Below, one piece after another: positions 10,968 to 20,242 of a stretch of DNA of 33,771 nt. Position numbers and translations under genes: made by a program. Source of the DNA: Bacteroidaceae bacterium. Lineage in GTDB: Bacteria > Bacteroidota > Bacteroidia > Bacteroidales > Bacteroidaceae. The stretch spans positions 1 through 33,771 of the forward strand of contig JAKSLU010000017.1 of NCBI GenBank assembly GCA_024400995.1, written 5' to 3'. The notes beneath the pieces are model-generated. The model saw nothing but the letters and a program-made list of their open reading frames with translations, was not told the DNA's origin and made no database searches. Within the stretch, counting starts at the first letter, position 1; each line of letters starts with the position of its first letter.

Positions 10968-13031
10968 ATGCCCGATTTCACCTCATATCTCCCAGCGTAC
11001 TTCCCAATAGTGGACCCAACGTGGAACTTTTTGGTAGTACTCCTGCTGATACTCCTCGCTCCGATGCTTTTGGAACGTCTGCGCGTACCGAGCATCGTCG
11101 GTCTCATCATGGCGGGTATCATCGTGGGACCCCATGGACTGCACCTGCTGGAGTACAATGATTCCTTCGAACTATTCGGCAAAGTAGGCCTATACTACAT
11201 CATGTTCCTGGCCTCCTTGGAGATGAATCTACAGGACATCAAGAAGGACCAAAGCGCAGCCATCGGCTTTGGCCTTCTCACCTTCATTATACCCATCACG
11301 TTAGGAACTATAACTAACTCGGTGCTAATGCATTACTCAATAGTATCTTCACTATTGATTGCATCTATGTATGCATCGCACACACTCCTCTCCTACCCCA
11401 TCGTTATGCGCTTTGGACTGACGCGTCGTCGTAGCGTCAATCTGGCCGTAGGAGGCACCATCGTAGCCGACACCCTCACGTTGTTTGTACTTGCCATCGT
11501 TGGAGGTCTCTTCAGGGAGGGCGGAACGGGCGTAACCTTCTGGCTAGGACTGATAACTAAAATTAGCCTCATGTGCGGTCTCATTATAGTGATTTTCCCG
11601 CGTGTGTGCCGATGGTTCTTCCGCCACTACGACGATGGCGTGGTGCAGTACATCTTTGTGCTCATGCTCGTGTTCCTCGGTGCAGGCCTGATGGACGCAG
11701 CGGGAATGGAGGGCATACTGGGAGCCTTCCTTGTGGGCATAGTGCTCAATCGCACCATCCCGACGAGATCACCGCTAATGAGCCACATTGAGTTTGTTGG
11801 CAATGCCCTGTTTATCCCCTACTTCCTCATAGGTGTTGGCATGATCATCAATATCGGTGCAATGGCCAATGGTTTGAGCGGCATTGAGGTAGCTATCGTG
11901 ATGACCGTCACTGCATCGGTGGGCAAATGGCTCGCAGCTTATGCTGGACAAAAGTTCTACCGACTTAGCTCGCTCGACCGCAACCTCATTTTTGGCATGA
12001 CAGGTGCTCGCGCAGCAGCCACGCTGGCTATTATGCTCGTAGGCAGCCGTATCATACAGGAGGACGGCACACCCCTCTTCGATGCCGACGTAGTAAACGG
12101 CACGATGCTCCTCATCCTTGTTTCCTGCATCGTAAGCAGTATGGCAACCGACCGTGCTGCACGACGTATCATGCTCAGCAAGAGCGACATCGGTCAGCAA
12201 TCTCCGCGTGACAAACGCCTCATCGTAGCCATCGCCGATCCAGAGCACGCAGCCCCGCTCATGCACGCAGCACTGGTGCTCTCTGGAGGCAGCGACAACC
12301 AAATGAGTGCCGTGAGCGTCATCACATCCGAGGATACCGAAGAGCTCAAGCTTGGACAAAAGACCCTGGCCGATGCAGCCAAGATTGCCGCAGCCGCCAA
12401 CGTAGAGATTCACACCCAGTGCCGCCTGTCAGTGAACACCGTCACAGGCATGTCTCATAGCATCAAGGAGCTGGATGCCACCGACATCCTCATCGGCATG
12501 CACCGCAAGCGCCGCCTCAATGACAGCTTCTATGGTCGATTTGCCCCCGACCTCATCAGTGCCACCTCACAGCAGATTATCGTTTATCGCGCCCTGCTGC
12601 CCATCAACACCCTGCGTCGCATCCATCTGGTCGTGCCGCGCAAGGCAGAGTTTGAGCCTGGCTTCCATCTGTGGGCAGACCGTGTAGCACACATGGCTCA
12701 ACAACTGGCCATCCGCATCGACGTGTATAGCGGCCACGACACCCTCGTTGCGCTACGCGAGTACTGGAAAAAGGGCGAGCACCAGGTGCACGCTGACTAC
12801 ATAAACTACTCCACCTTTGAGACCTTCCAACCCCTGGCAGCCAACACCCGCCAGGACCACATGGTCATTATTATTGCAGCCCGACCTGGTATGCCCTCTC
12901 ACGAGCAGAGTTATCTCAACCGTCTGCCCGAGCAGTTGGAGCGCTACTTCAGCACGCGCTCACTCATGATTATCTACCCCTCAAGCTTAGGCATTGCCGA
13001 GAGCCGCCCACGTATGCTGGCCATCACATAG
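10968..13031 (+). CDS. Cation:proton antiporter (Kef/CPA2 type) with cytosolic stress-protein-like tail
   Basis: An inner-membrane monovalent cation/proton exchanger of the CPA2 type. Residues 1 to about 390 are a string of hydrophobic segments including [44 protein letters not shown] and [18 protein letters not shown], all typical Na+/H+ exchanger blocks. From about residue 410 to 687 the protein is soluble and resembles tandem universal-stress-protein folds, as often seen on Bacteroidetes members. At 687 residues it is full length. It diverges from asd and is separated from the rod-shape block by 285 bp that hold a repeat array, a palindrome and a promoter. The ion (Na+ or K+) cannot be told from the sequence. 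Confidence 0.9.
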   Translation: MPDFTSYLPAYFPIVDPTWNFLVVLLLILLAPMLLERLRVPSIVGLIMAGIIVGPHGLHLLEYNDSFELFGKVGLYYIMFLASLEMNLQDIKKDQSAAIGFGLLTFIIPITLGTITNSVLMHYSIVSSLLIASMYASHTLLSYPIVMRFGLTRRRSVNLAVGGTIVADTLTLFVLAIVGGLFREGGTGVTFWLGLITKISLMCGLIIVIFPRVCRWFFRHYDDGVVQYIFVLMLVFLGAGLMDAAGMEGILGAFLVGIVLNRTIPTRSPLMSHIEFVGNALFIPYFLIGVGMIINIGAMANGLSGIEVAIVMTVTASVGKWLAAYAGQKFYRLSSLDRNLIFGMTGARAAATLAIMLVGSRIIQEDGTPLFDADVVNGTMLLILVSCIVSSMATDRAARRIMLSKSDIGQQSPRDKRLIVAIADPEHAAPLMHAALVLSGGSDNQMSAVSVITSEDTEELKLGQKTLADAAKIAAAANVEIHTQCRLSVNTVTGMSHSIKELDATDILIGMHRKRRLNDSFYGRFAPDLISATSQQIIVYRALLPINTLRRIHLVVPRKAEFEPGFHLWADRVAHMAQQLAIRIDVYSGHDTLVALREYWKKGEHQVHADYINYSTFETFQPLAANTRQDHMVIIIAARPGMPSHEQSYLNRLPEQLERYFSTRSLMIIYPSSLGIAESRPRMLAIT

Positions 13032-13074
13032 AGCAGGAAGGTCTGAGGCAGCCCCATCTCTCATAGTCTACAGA

Positions 13075-13140
13075 CTAGAAAAAACTGGTGTATAGGCTAG
13101 TGAAAACCAGTGTATAGTCCCAGAAAAATTAGTGTATAGG
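13075..13140. repeat. Three tandem copies of a degenerate 22-bp unit
   Basis: Units at 13075-13096, 13097-13118 and 13119-13140 all share an A-rich first half (GAAAA) followed by an AGTGTATAG-like core. The period is exactly 22 bp with no spacers. The array ends 1 bp before a palindrome. The 10-mer AGTGTATAGT in unit 2 also occurs in unit 2 of the array at 62-127, suggesting one repeat family. Confidence 0.8.
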
Positions 13141-13141
13141 A

Positions 13142-13178
13142 TAGCGAATTGCGCGCGTACGTTTAGCGCAATTCGTTA
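13142..13178. terminator. Long palindrome between the antiporter and the rod operon
   Basis: Arms TAGCGAATTGCGC and GCGCAATTCGTTA form a 13-bp stem with one G-T pair and an 11-nt loop. It lies about 110 bp after the antiporter stop and about 60 bp before the purH promoter. There is no strong T run after it, so it may be a weak terminator or a protein-binding palindrome rather than a classical intrinsic terminator. Confidence 0.55.
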
Positions 13179-13238
13179 ACTGTGGTTATGGATTTGCGTT
13201 CCGTATTGCTGTTTTTGTTACAATATCGGACACAAACC

Positions 13239-13269
13239 TTTGAGATATGGGCAAAAAATTGTATATTTG
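13239..13269 (+). promoter_or_regulatory. Bacteroidetes-type promoter of the purH-mre-rod operon
   Basis: TTTG at 13239-13242, a 19-bp spacer and TATATTTG at 13262-13269 match the Bacteroidetes -33/-7 pattern. The predicted transcript starts near 13276 and has a leader of about 40 nt before the ATG at 13317. It is the only convincing promoter ahead of a run of eleven same-strand genes. Confidence 0.75.
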
Positions 13270-13316
13270 CAGCCAATCCGTATTTTCCCGCAACAACACT
13301 AAACACAACCTACAAT

Positions 13317-13913
13317 ATGACACAGAACAAGCGTATCAAGAACGCCTTGGTGTCCGTCTATCACAAGGACGGCCTCGAGGAGCTCCTCCGCGCTCTCCAC
13401 AATGAGGGCGTCAATTTTCTCTCCACTGGTGGCACTCAGCAGTTTATTGAGTCTCTCGGCTATCCCTGCCAGGCCGTAGAGGACCTCACGAGTTATCCCA
13501 GCATTCTGGGTGGTCGCGTCAAGACCCTCCACCCCAAGGTATTCGGTGGCATTCTGGCCCGTCGTGAGCACGAGGGTGACCAGCAACAGATGAGCCAGTA
13601 TGAGATCCCTGAGATCGACCTTGTCATCGTGGACCTCTATCCCTTTGAGGACACCGTGGCCAGCGGTGCCGACGAGCAGAGCATCATCGAGAAGATCGAC
13701 ATAGGCGGTATCAGCCTCATTCGTGCTGGCGCCAAAAACTTCAACGACGTAGTTATCATCCCCTCCAAGGCCGAGTACGAACCCCTGCTCAACATCGTTC
13801 GCGAACAGGGTGCCGAAACCACCCGCGAGCAGCGCCGCTGGTTTGCCACCCGTGCCTTTGGCGTGAGCAGCCACTACGACACTGCCATCCACGAGTGGTT
13901 TGACAAGAAGTAA
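13317..13913 (+). CDS. purH: IMP cyclohydrolase, stand-alone PurH N-terminal domain
   Basis: The last step of purine synthesis, ring closure of FAICAR to IMP. The protein matches the MGS-like N-terminal half of bifunctional PurH: NALVSVYHKDGLEEL, FLSTGGT, GGRVKTLHPKVFGGILARR, VDLYPFE and EKIDIGGISLIRAGAKNF. It ends cleanly at 198 residues, the usual boundary before the AICAR transformylase domain, and only 58 bp separate it from mreB. The C-terminal catalytic half is therefore absent here. The ATG at 13317 is preferred. An in-frame ORF start at 13182 would place the promoter inside the gene and adds a low-quality N-terminus. The formyltransferase activity must come from another gene elsewhere, or this copy is a truncated remnant. 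Confidence 0.9.
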   Translation: MTQNKRIKNALVSVYHKDGLEELLRALHNEGVNFLSTGGTQQFIESLGYPCQAVEDLTSYPSILGGRVKTLHPKVFGGILARREHEGDQQQMSQYEIPEIDLVIVDLYPFEDTVASGADEQSIIEKIDIGGISLIRAGAKNFNDVVIIPSKAEYEPLLNIVREQGAETTREQRRWFATRAFGVSSHYDTAIHEWFDKK

Positions 13914-13971
13914 GTCAGCCCACCCCAAAAACTCAAAAACTCACAACCTCAAGAACTAAAACCTCATACAA

Positions 13972-15021
13972 ATGAGTGTACTGAATAACATCTTCGGCAA
14001 CTTCTTCTCACTAAAGAAGGAGATTGCAATGGACCTCGGTACCGCCAATACCATCATCATCAGCGATGGCGAGATTGTGGTCAACGAGCCCTCCGTAGTG
14101 GCCATTGACCCCCGCCAGCGCACCATGATCGAGGTGGGCGAGAAGGCCAAACTCATGTACGAGAAGACCAGCCCCGACAAGATTCGTGTCGTACGCCCTC
14201 TGCGCGATGGTGTGATTGCCGACTTTGATGCCTGCGAACACATGATGCGCGGCCTCATCGACAAGGTCAAGACGGGTCGCCACCTCTTCTCCCCTTCCAT
14301 CCGCATGGTTATCGGTGTGCCCAGCGGAAGCACCGAGGTAGAGCTTCGTGCGGTGCGCGATAGTGCCGAGCACGCCGGTGGTCGCGACGTATTCCTGCTC
14401 TACGAGCCCATGGCAGCTGCCATCGGTATCGGTCTGGACGTCAATGCCCCTGAGGGCAATATGGTCGTGGACATAGGTGGTGGTACCACCGAGATTGCAG
14501 TAATCTCCCTCGGTAACATCGTCAGCAACAGCAGCATCAAGATGGCTGGTGACGACTTCACCAACGACATTCAGGACTATATGAGCCGCCAGCACAACGT
14601 CAACGTCAGTGAGCGTATGGCCGAGCGTATCAAGATCAACGTAGGCAGCGCCCTGACCGACCTCGGTGCCGACGCCCCGACCGACTTCAACGTGGATGGT
14701 CCTAACAAGATTACTGGCCTGCCCATGCAGGTGCCTGTATGCTATCAGGAGATTGCCCACTGTCTCGACTCCTCCATCACCAAGATTGAGCGTGCCGTGA
14801 TGACCGCCCTGCAGAACACTCCCCCTGAACTCTACGCCGACATCGTCAAGAACGGCATCTGGCTCACTGGTGGCGGTGCCCTGCTCCGTGGTCTGGACAA
14901 GCGCCTGAGCGAGAAGGTCAAGATACAGTTCCACGTGGCTGAGGACCCCCTGCTCTGCGTAGCACGCGGCACGGGCATCGCTCTGGAGAACGTGGAGGAG
15001 TACCCCTGCCTCATGCGCTAA
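13972..15021 (+). CDS. mreB: Rod-shape actin homologue MreB
   Basis: An actin-fold ATPase that forms membrane-bound filaments steering lateral wall synthesis. It carries the phosphate-1 motif MDLGTANT, the IGVPSGSTEVE block, YEPMAAAIG, the phosphate-2 motif VDIGGGTTEIAV and LTGGGALLRGLDKRL. At 349 residues it is full length. The N-terminal MSVLNNIFGNFF segment is amphipathic and could serve as membrane anchor. It is followed by mreC, mreD, mrdA and rodA in the canonical order. The 58-bp leader is A/C-rich with repeated AACTC-like blocks and has no visible Shine-Dalgarno sequence. Confidence 0.98.
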   Translation: MSVLNNIFGNFFSLKKEIAMDLGTANTIIISDGEIVVNEPSVVAIDPRQRTMIEVGEKAKLMYEKTSPDKIRVVRPLRDGVIADFDACEHMMRGLIDKVKTGRHLFSPSIRMVIGVPSGSTEVELRAVRDSAEHAGGRDVFLLYEPMAAAIGIGLDVNAPEGNMVVDIGGGTTEIAVISLGNIVSNSSIKMAGDDFTNDIQDYMSRQHNVNVSERMAERIKINVGSALTDLGADAPTDFNVDGPNKITGLPMQVPVCYQEIAHCLDSSITKIERAVMTALQNTPPELYADIVKNGIWLTGGGALLRGLDKRLSEKVKIQFHVAEDPLLCVARGTGIALENVEEYPCLMR

Positions 15022-15057
15022 AGGGCGAGGACCGAACTATCTATCCCGTCTGCATAG

Positions 15058-15906
15058 ATGCAACAACTTTTCGACTTCTTACGACGTTGGAACTACCTGT
15101 TCCTCTTTGTAGTGCTTGAAGCGGTGAGCGGCGTGCTGCTCTTCCGCTTCAACCACTACCAGGGGAGCGTGTTCCTCAGTGCTGCCAACGGTGTGAACGC
15201 TGGCATCGGTAGCATGTATGCCGACATGGAGGCCTTCTTCCATCTCAGAGAGAACAACTCCAGCCTCACATCAGAGAACCTGCGTCTGGCTCGCGAAAAT
15301 GAAATACTACGTCGCACGCTGGCTGAGTACCGCCATGAGCCCACTGGCACCGAACGCCGTATGCTGGAGCGACTCGCTCAGTTCGATCAGATACCTGCCA
15401 CGGTAGTTAGCAACGACATCTACACGGCCCACAACTACATTGTCATCGACCGCGGTACGCAGGATGGCGTGCGTCCCGAGATGGGTGTAGTCGGTGGTGG
15501 CGGCGTAGTGGGCATCGTGTACCTCTGCGGTCCTCACCACTCTCTCGTCATGCCGCTCATCAATCCCAAGAGCAGCATATCCTGCCGTGTGCGAGGTCAA
15601 GAGTACTTTGGCTACTTGCAGTGGGACGGACAGAGCACCCACCATGCCTATCTTGATGACATCCCCCGCTACGCCAAGGTCAAGGCAGGCATGTCCATCG
15701 AGACCAGTGGCTATAGCGCAGTGTTCCCTCCAGGACTCTTTGTCGGACGTGTGACTGACGTGAGCAACTCCGCCGATGGCCAGAGCTACCGTCTGCATGT
15801 CAACCTCGGCACCAACTTTGCTGCGCTGCGCAATGTTATAGTCATCACAACTCCCTACAAGGCCGAGATTGACACTCTGCGCGCCCATATCAAAACGACC
15901 GACTAA
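15058..15906 (+). CDS. mreC: Rod-shape determining protein MreC
   Basis: A bitopic inner-membrane protein whose periplasmic part assembles into filaments and activates PBP2-RodA. Residues about 13-30 form the membrane anchor (NYLFLFVVLEAVSGVLLF). A coiled-coil stretch around 60-95 (SSLTSENLRLARENEILRR) follows, then the MreC beta-barrel core with VIDRGTQDGVRPEMGVV and MSIETSGYSAVFPPGLFVGRV. At 282 residues it is of normal length. It overlaps mreD by one base (TAATG), suggesting translational coupling. Confidence 0.96.
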   Translation: MQQLFDFLRRWNYLFLFVVLEAVSGVLLFRFNHYQGSVFLSAANGVNAGIGSMYADMEAFFHLRENNSSLTSENLRLARENEILRRTLAEYRHEPTGTERRMLERLAQFDQIPATVVSNDIYTAHNYIVIDRGTQDGVRPEMGVVGGGGVVGIVYLCGPHHSLVMPLINPKSSISCRVRGQEYFGYLQWDGQSTHHAYLDDIPRYAKVKAGMSIETSGYSAVFPPGLFVGRVTDVSNSADGQSYRLHVNLGTNFAALRNVIVITTPYKAEIDTLRAHIKTTD

Positions 15907-16412
15907 TGAGTACCAAGATTCTCTACCGCATTGCGCTCTTCGTGGTTCTGCTACTATTGCAGATTCTCGTCTTCAACCACATCCATCTGCTGGGCTTTGC
16001 CACGCCCCTGATGGTGGTGTACTATCTTGTACTCGCACCGAACGACGAAGATCGCAGCCTGCTTATGCTCCAGTGCTTCCTCCTTGGTCTGGCTATGGAC
16101 ATCAGTACCAGCACGCCAGGCATGGCTGCGGCAGCCTTGACCCTCAGCGGTCTGGTAGCCCCCCGCCTGCTCAGTCTGATAGCAACCCCAGACCGTCCAG
16201 ACGACACCTTCACACCTTCTGCCCGCGAGATGGGTTGGGGCTCGTTCATGTTCTACGCCAGCGTGGTGACACTCGTATTCGTCGTCAGCTACTACCTGAT
16301 AGCTTGGTTCACCTTCAGCCAGATGCACAGCCTGCTACTCAATATCGCTGGTAGTACATTGCTTACCCTCATGCTCATTGCTGTATTTGAGCGCGTTCAC
16401 TACAGGCTCTGA
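15906..16412 (+). CDS. mreD: Rod-shape determining protein MreD
   Basis: A small integral membrane protein of the elongasome. At 168 residues it is almost entirely hydrophobic, with about five transmembrane segments. It is identified mainly from its place between mreC and the PBP2 gene, and from features such as LVLAPNDEDRSLLMLQCFLLGLAMDI, which resembles the MreD charged loop. Its ATG overlaps the mreC stop. Confidence 0.9.
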   Translation: MSTKILYRIALFVVLLLLQILVFNHIHLLGFATPLMVVYYLVLAPNDEDRSLLMLQCFLLGLAMDISTSTPGMAAAALTLSGLVAPRLLSLIATPDRPDDTFTPSAREMGWGSFMFYASVVTLVFVVSYYLIAWFTFSQMHSLLLNIAGSTLLTLMLIAVFERVHYRL

Positions 16413-16433
16413 GTATTTACCCATTAGTCGGCC

Positions 16434-18284
16434 ATGGCACTGGATCATACCTTTGAGAAACGCAAGATTGTTATCGGCGGCGTAGCAGCACTGCTCGTCG
16501 TCATCTATATCGTGCGCCTCTTTTTCCTCCAGATTAGTAGCGACGACTACAAGTTGCGCGCCGACTCCAACGCCTTTCGCAAGGAGATTCAGTACCCCTC
16601 CCGCGGCCTTATCTACGACCGCAACGGCAAACTCCTTGTCTATAACGAGCCCTCCTACAACATTCTGGTCACCATGCAGGAGCAGCACGGCATCGACACG
16701 CTCGACTTTTGCGAGACCGTAGGCATCACCCGCGAGGAGTACATACAGCGTATGGCGGACATCAAGGACCCCAGCAAGAACCCGGGCTACTCACGCAATA
16801 CGCCACAGCTCTTTATGAGCCAGATTCCAGCGGAGGAGTTCTCACGTTTCCGCGAGAAGCTATTCGACTTCAACGGCTTCAGCTGGGAGAAGCGCTCTGT
16901 ACGCCGCTACTCCACTGCCATCGCGGCACACATCCTCGGCGACGTGGGCGAGGTCAATCCCGCCGACATTGACTCCGATGCCTACTACCGTCCAGGCGAC
17001 TACATCGGCAAGCTCGGTATTGAGCGCTCTTATGAGCGACAACTCCGTGGAGAGAAGGGCATGCACATCCGTCTGCGTGACGTACATGGCCGAGACAAGG
17101 GAGCCTATGCCGATGGCGAGTACGACCGCGAGGCCATGCCCGGACGTAACATCACCCTTGGGCTTGATGCCGAACTCCAAACTCTGGCAGAGCGCCTACT
17201 GGAGGGCAAGCTCGGATCCATCGTAGCACTCGATCCCCGTACAGGTGAGGTGCTCTGCATGGCCTCCAGTCCCACCTACGATCCCCGCATCATGGTGGGC
17301 CGCGATCGTGGCAAGAGTCAGGCTGAGATGCAACGTAACCCCATGAAGCCTCTGCTCAACCGTGCCATTATGGGCACCTATCCACCGGGCTCCACCTTCA
17401 AGCCCACACAGGCCCTCATCGGTCTGCAGGAAGGAGTCATCAACACCACGGTGTCCTTTCCCTGCTCGCACGGCTTCAACTTCAAGGGCCTGCACCTGGG
17501 TTGCCACGGCCATGCCTCCCCTATCGCATTAGTACCTGCCATGGGAACATCGTGCAACGCCTACTTCTGCTGGAACCTCATGCGCCTGTTCAGCAACCGC
17601 CGCAAGTTCCACAACGTGCAGGAGGCCATGACCTGCTGGAAGGATCACCTCGTGGCCATGGGCTACGGATACCGACTCGGCATCGACCTGCCTGGCGAGA
17701 AGCGTGGCATGATTCCCAACGCTGAGTTCTACGACAAGGCCTATAAGGGACGCTGGAACGCCCTCACCGTGATCAGCATCAGCATCGGGCAGGGCGAGGT
17801 GACTGCCACTCCCCTACAGATAGCCAACCTCGCTGCTACTATAGCCAATCGAGGATGGTTCATTACACCCCACGTAGCCCATAGCGTCCAGGGCGAAAAG
17901 TTGGCTCCCGAGTACCGCCAGCGCCGCCACACCCTCGTAGATGCCCGCCACTATCCCCCCATCGTGGAGGGTATGCGCCGCGCCGTTACCAACGGCACCT
18001 GTACCGCCGCCAACATCCCAGGCATCGAGGTATGCGGCAAGACGGGCACAGCGCAGAACCGCGGTCAGGACCACTCCGTCTTTATGGGATTTGCACCGAT
18101 GAACAGCCCTCGCATTGCCGTAGCCGTCTATATTGAGAACGGTGGTTTTGGTGCTAAGTTCGGTGTTCCTCTGGGCTCACTCATCATCGAACAGTATCTC
18201 AACGGCAAGCTCTCCGAGGCCTCCATGGCCCGCGCTGACCACTATCAAAGTCTGCGCATCATCTATGGTAATTATGCAAGGTAA
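16434..18284 (+). CDS. mrdA: Penicillin-binding protein 2 (elongasome transpeptidase)
   Basis: The class B PBP that cross-links peptidoglycan during side-wall growth, paired with RodA. One N-terminal membrane segment (about 10-30) precedes the PBP dimer domain. The transpeptidase domain carries the nucleophile Ser320 in GSTFK, the SxN motif Ser373-Cys-Asn375, and the KTG triad at Lys536 in GKTGTAQ. At 616 residues it is full length. The last codons form part of a 15-bp near-duplicate that recurs at the rodA start. Confidence 0.97.
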   Translation: MALDHTFEKRKIVIGGVAALLVVIYIVRLFFLQISSDDYKLRADSNAFRKEIQYPSRGLIYDRNGKLLVYNEPSYNILVTMQEQHGIDTLDFCETVGITREEYIQRMADIKDPSKNPGYSRNTPQLFMSQIPAEEFSRFREKLFDFNGFSWEKRSVRRYSTAIAAHILGDVGEVNPADIDSDAYYRPGDYIGKLGIERSYERQLRGEKGMHIRLRDVHGRDKGAYADGEYDREAMPGRNITLGLDAELQTLAERLLEGKLGSIVALDPRTGEVLCMASSPTYDPRIMVGRDRGKSQAEMQRNPMKPLLNRAIMGTYPPGSTFKPTQALIGLQEGVINTTVSFPCSHGFNFKGLHLGCHGHASPIALVPAMGTSCNAYFCWNLMRLFSNRRKFHNVQEAMTCWKDHLVAMGYGYRLGIDLPGEKRGMIPNAEFYDKAYKGRWNALTVISISIGQGEVTATPLQIANLAATIANRGWFITPHVAHSVQGEKLAPEYRQRRHTLVDARHYPPIVEGMRRAVTNGTCTAANIPGIEVCGKTGTAQNRGQDHSVFMGFAPMNSPRIAVAVYIENGGFGAKFGVPLGSLIIEQYLNGKLSEASMARADHYQSLRIIYGNYAR

Positions 18285-18320
18285 TAACTCTACGAAGTAA
18301 CATCTATGCGAGGTAATAAC
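18274..18320. repeat. 15-bp direct repeat across the mrdA/rodA junction
   Basis: ATGCAAGGTAATAAC at 18274-18288 and ATGCGAGGTAATAAC at 18306-18320 differ by one base, offset by 32 bp. The first contains the mrdA stop codon and the second provides the rodA start codon. Confidence 0.7.
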
Positions 18321-19760
18321 GTACATGCCGACTGGCTCGTCATCCTGCGCTATGTAGTCCTTATCGTGATGGGGTGGTTCACGCTCTGCGGCGCGAGCCA
18401 CCACATGGGCTATGTGGACGTCCTCTCGTGGGACACCCGCACGGGCAAACAGCTCGTGCTGATAGGCCTGTCCTTTGTGCTCGGCATGGTCATACTCATG
18501 ACGGACGACAAGTACCTCGACACCTTCTCTGGCTTCTTCTATTGGCTCATGATGCTCGTGCTACTCATTACGCCCTTCATCGCTAAGGATATCAAGGGTT
18601 CCAAATCGTGGATATCTCTGGGCTTTATGAACTTGCAGCCAGCGGAATTTGCCAAGTGTGCCACTGCTCTGTTTGTGGCACGCTACATCCATCAGAACAA
18701 CTATCGTCTTGACAATTTCCGCCAACTCATACGCACCGCCTCACTGGTGCTGCTCCCATTGGCCCTCATCGTTCTGCAAAAGGAGACGGGCAGCGCGCTG
18801 GTGTATTTTGCCTTCTTCCTCATGTTCTATCGTGAGGGCATGACGGGTAGCATACTGTTCTGCGCTCTGGCAGCCGTGGTCTATTTCGTTGTGGGAGTCA
18901 AGTTCAGCGCCTCCCCACTGCCTGGCACGCTCACACCTGTTGGCGAGTTCTGCGTACTGCTCATCATTCAGCTGTGCAGTATCGGCATGTTGCAGGTCTA
19001 TGAGCCCCGCAAGACTCCTCTTGGGCGCTTACTCACAGGCAGTCTGCTCATCACGAGTCTGGCATGGGCCGTGAGTCATTGGGGGTACAACTTTGACATC
19101 TCCTGGGTACAGTTGCTACTCATACTGGTCCTCGTGGGCTACATGCTGCTGCAGAATCTCAGCGAGCGCAAGCGGCTAAACCACTACGCGCTCATCTCTC
19201 TCTTTGCACTGGGCAGCGTGGGCTTTCTCTACTCCGCAGACTACACGCTAAACAACATACTCCAGCCGCACCAGCAGGGTCGCGTCCGCGTACTGTTGGG
19301 CATGGAGGAGGATCTCCGAGGAGCTGGCTACAACGTCAACCAAGCCAAGATTGCCATCGGCTCAGGCGGACTGAGCGGCAAGGGCTTCATGAACGGCACA
19401 CAGACCAAGCTGGACTATGTGCCTGAGCAGGCCACCGACTTTATCTTCTGCACCGTTGGCGAGGAGGAGGGCTTCATTGGTTGTACCGCCGTGCTGCTCA
19501 CCTATCTCGGACTCATACTGCGCCTCATGTATCTGGCCGAACGGCAAGACAGTGTCTTTGGTCGTGTGTATGGCTACTCGGTGCTGAGCATCTTCCTCTT
19601 CCACCTCTTCATCAATGTGGGCATGGTGATAGGCCTCACTCCAGTGATAGGCATCCCCCTACCCTTCTTCAGCTACGGAGGCAGTTCACTGTGGGGATTT
19701 ACCCTGCTGCTCTTCATCTTTCTCCGTATTGACAAGGGCTATCGTGCCCGCAAACACTAA
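18306..19760 (+). CDS. rodA: Rod-shape SEDS glycosyltransferase RodA
   Basis: A SEDS-family peptidoglycan polymerase of the elongasome, working with PBP2. It has about ten transmembrane segments and the family blocks NLQPAEFAK, LIVLQKETGSALVY, KIAIGSGGLSGKGF, YVPEQATDFIF and GIPLPFFSYGGSS. At 484 residues it is slightly longer than many RodA proteins, mainly through the middle loops. The assignment as RodA rather than FtsW rests on the neighbouring mreBCD and mrdA. The ATG lies 21 bp after mrdA inside a repeated motif. Confidence 0.96.
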   Translation: MRGNNVHADWLVILRYVVLIVMGWFTLCGASHHMGYVDVLSWDTRTGKQLVLIGLSFVLGMVILMTDDKYLDTFSGFFYWLMMLVLLITPFIAKDIKGSKSWISLGFMNLQPAEFAKCATALFVARYIHQNNYRLDNFRQLIRTASLVLLPLALIVLQKETGSALVYFAFFLMFYREGMTGSILFCALAAVVYFVVGVKFSASPLPGTLTPVGEFCVLLIIQLCSIGMLQVYEPRKTPLGRLLTGSLLITSLAWAVSHWGYNFDISWVQLLLILVLVGYMLLQNLSERKRLNHYALISLFALGSVGFLYSADYTLNNILQPHQQGRVRVLLGMEEDLRGAGYNVNQAKIAIGSGGLSGKGFMNGTQTKLDYVPEQATDFIFCTVGEEEGFIGCTAVLLTYLGLILRLMYLAERQDSVFGRVYGYSVLSIFLFHLFINVGMVIGLTPVIGIPLPFFSYGGSSLWGFTLLLFIFLRIDKGYRARKH

Positions 19761-19765
19761 CGCAC

Positions 19766-20242
19766 ATGACAACAAGCAACAATAACTCACAGAACAACGG
19801 ATCCGCCTTTGCCAGCATTGTCGTAGTCGTATTGCTGGTGGCACTGGCTGTAGGCCTGATCGTGTTCCTCAAGAACGCTACCAGCCGCAGACTCGACCCC
19901 AATGGCTATTTCAACACGCCCTCCGATAGTACTGTGGCCAAGCCCGAACTGGACAAGGACAATCATAACACAGGCCTTATCGAGGCCTCCTTCCCCGATA
20001 CCATCATGGGTACGGATGCTCGCGACGTGGCTGATGCTGGCTATGAGGATGGCTACTGGGCTGGCTATGACGATGCCCATCTGGGACAGGAGCGTGCCTC
20101 CTACGACGAGAGTTGCACCTTCCCCACCGCTGCCGATCGTGCCAAGTATGCCCGCAACTATCGCGAGGGCTACCAGGAAGGCTGGCAGACAGGACAGGCT
20201 GACCGCGAGGCGGCAAACAATAACGAAGAAAACGCCCAATGA
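19766..20242 (+). CDS. Small single-pass membrane protein with GX3 repeats
   Basis: A 158-residue protein of unknown function that starts 5 bp after rodA and overlaps the next gene by 4 bp, so it is tightly tied to the rod-shape operon. A low-complexity N-terminus is followed by one membrane segment (about 13-36, SIVVVVLLVALAVGLIVFL). The C-terminal soluble part has two clusters of glycines every fourth residue, GYEDGYWAGY and YREGYQEGWQTG, each with aromatic neighbours. Such GX3 runs suggest helix packing or oligomerisation. I do not recognise a named family. Confidence 0.8.
   Translation: MTTSNNNSQNNGSAFASIVVVVLLVALAVGLIVFLKNATSRRLDPNGYFNTPSDSTVAKPELDKDNHNTGLIEASFPDTIMGTDARDVADAGYEDGYWAGYDDAHLGQERASYDESCTFPTAADRAKYARNYREGYQEGWQTGQADREAANNNEENAQ

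Noticed and set aside
10862-11182. N-terminal extension of asd
   Set aside because: It crosses the divergent promoter region and the antiporter start; the dehydrogenase fold begins at [10 protein letters not shown].
11775-12413. 212-residue open frame opposite the antiporter
   Set aside because: Antisense to a convincing antiporter gene; no motifs and no promoter.
13182-13316. N-terminal extension of purH
   Set aside because: It contains the -33/-7 promoter, and the family N-terminus begins at the ATG at 13317.
14011-14934. 307-residue open frame opposite mreB
   Set aside because: Antisense shadow of mreB with no domain features.
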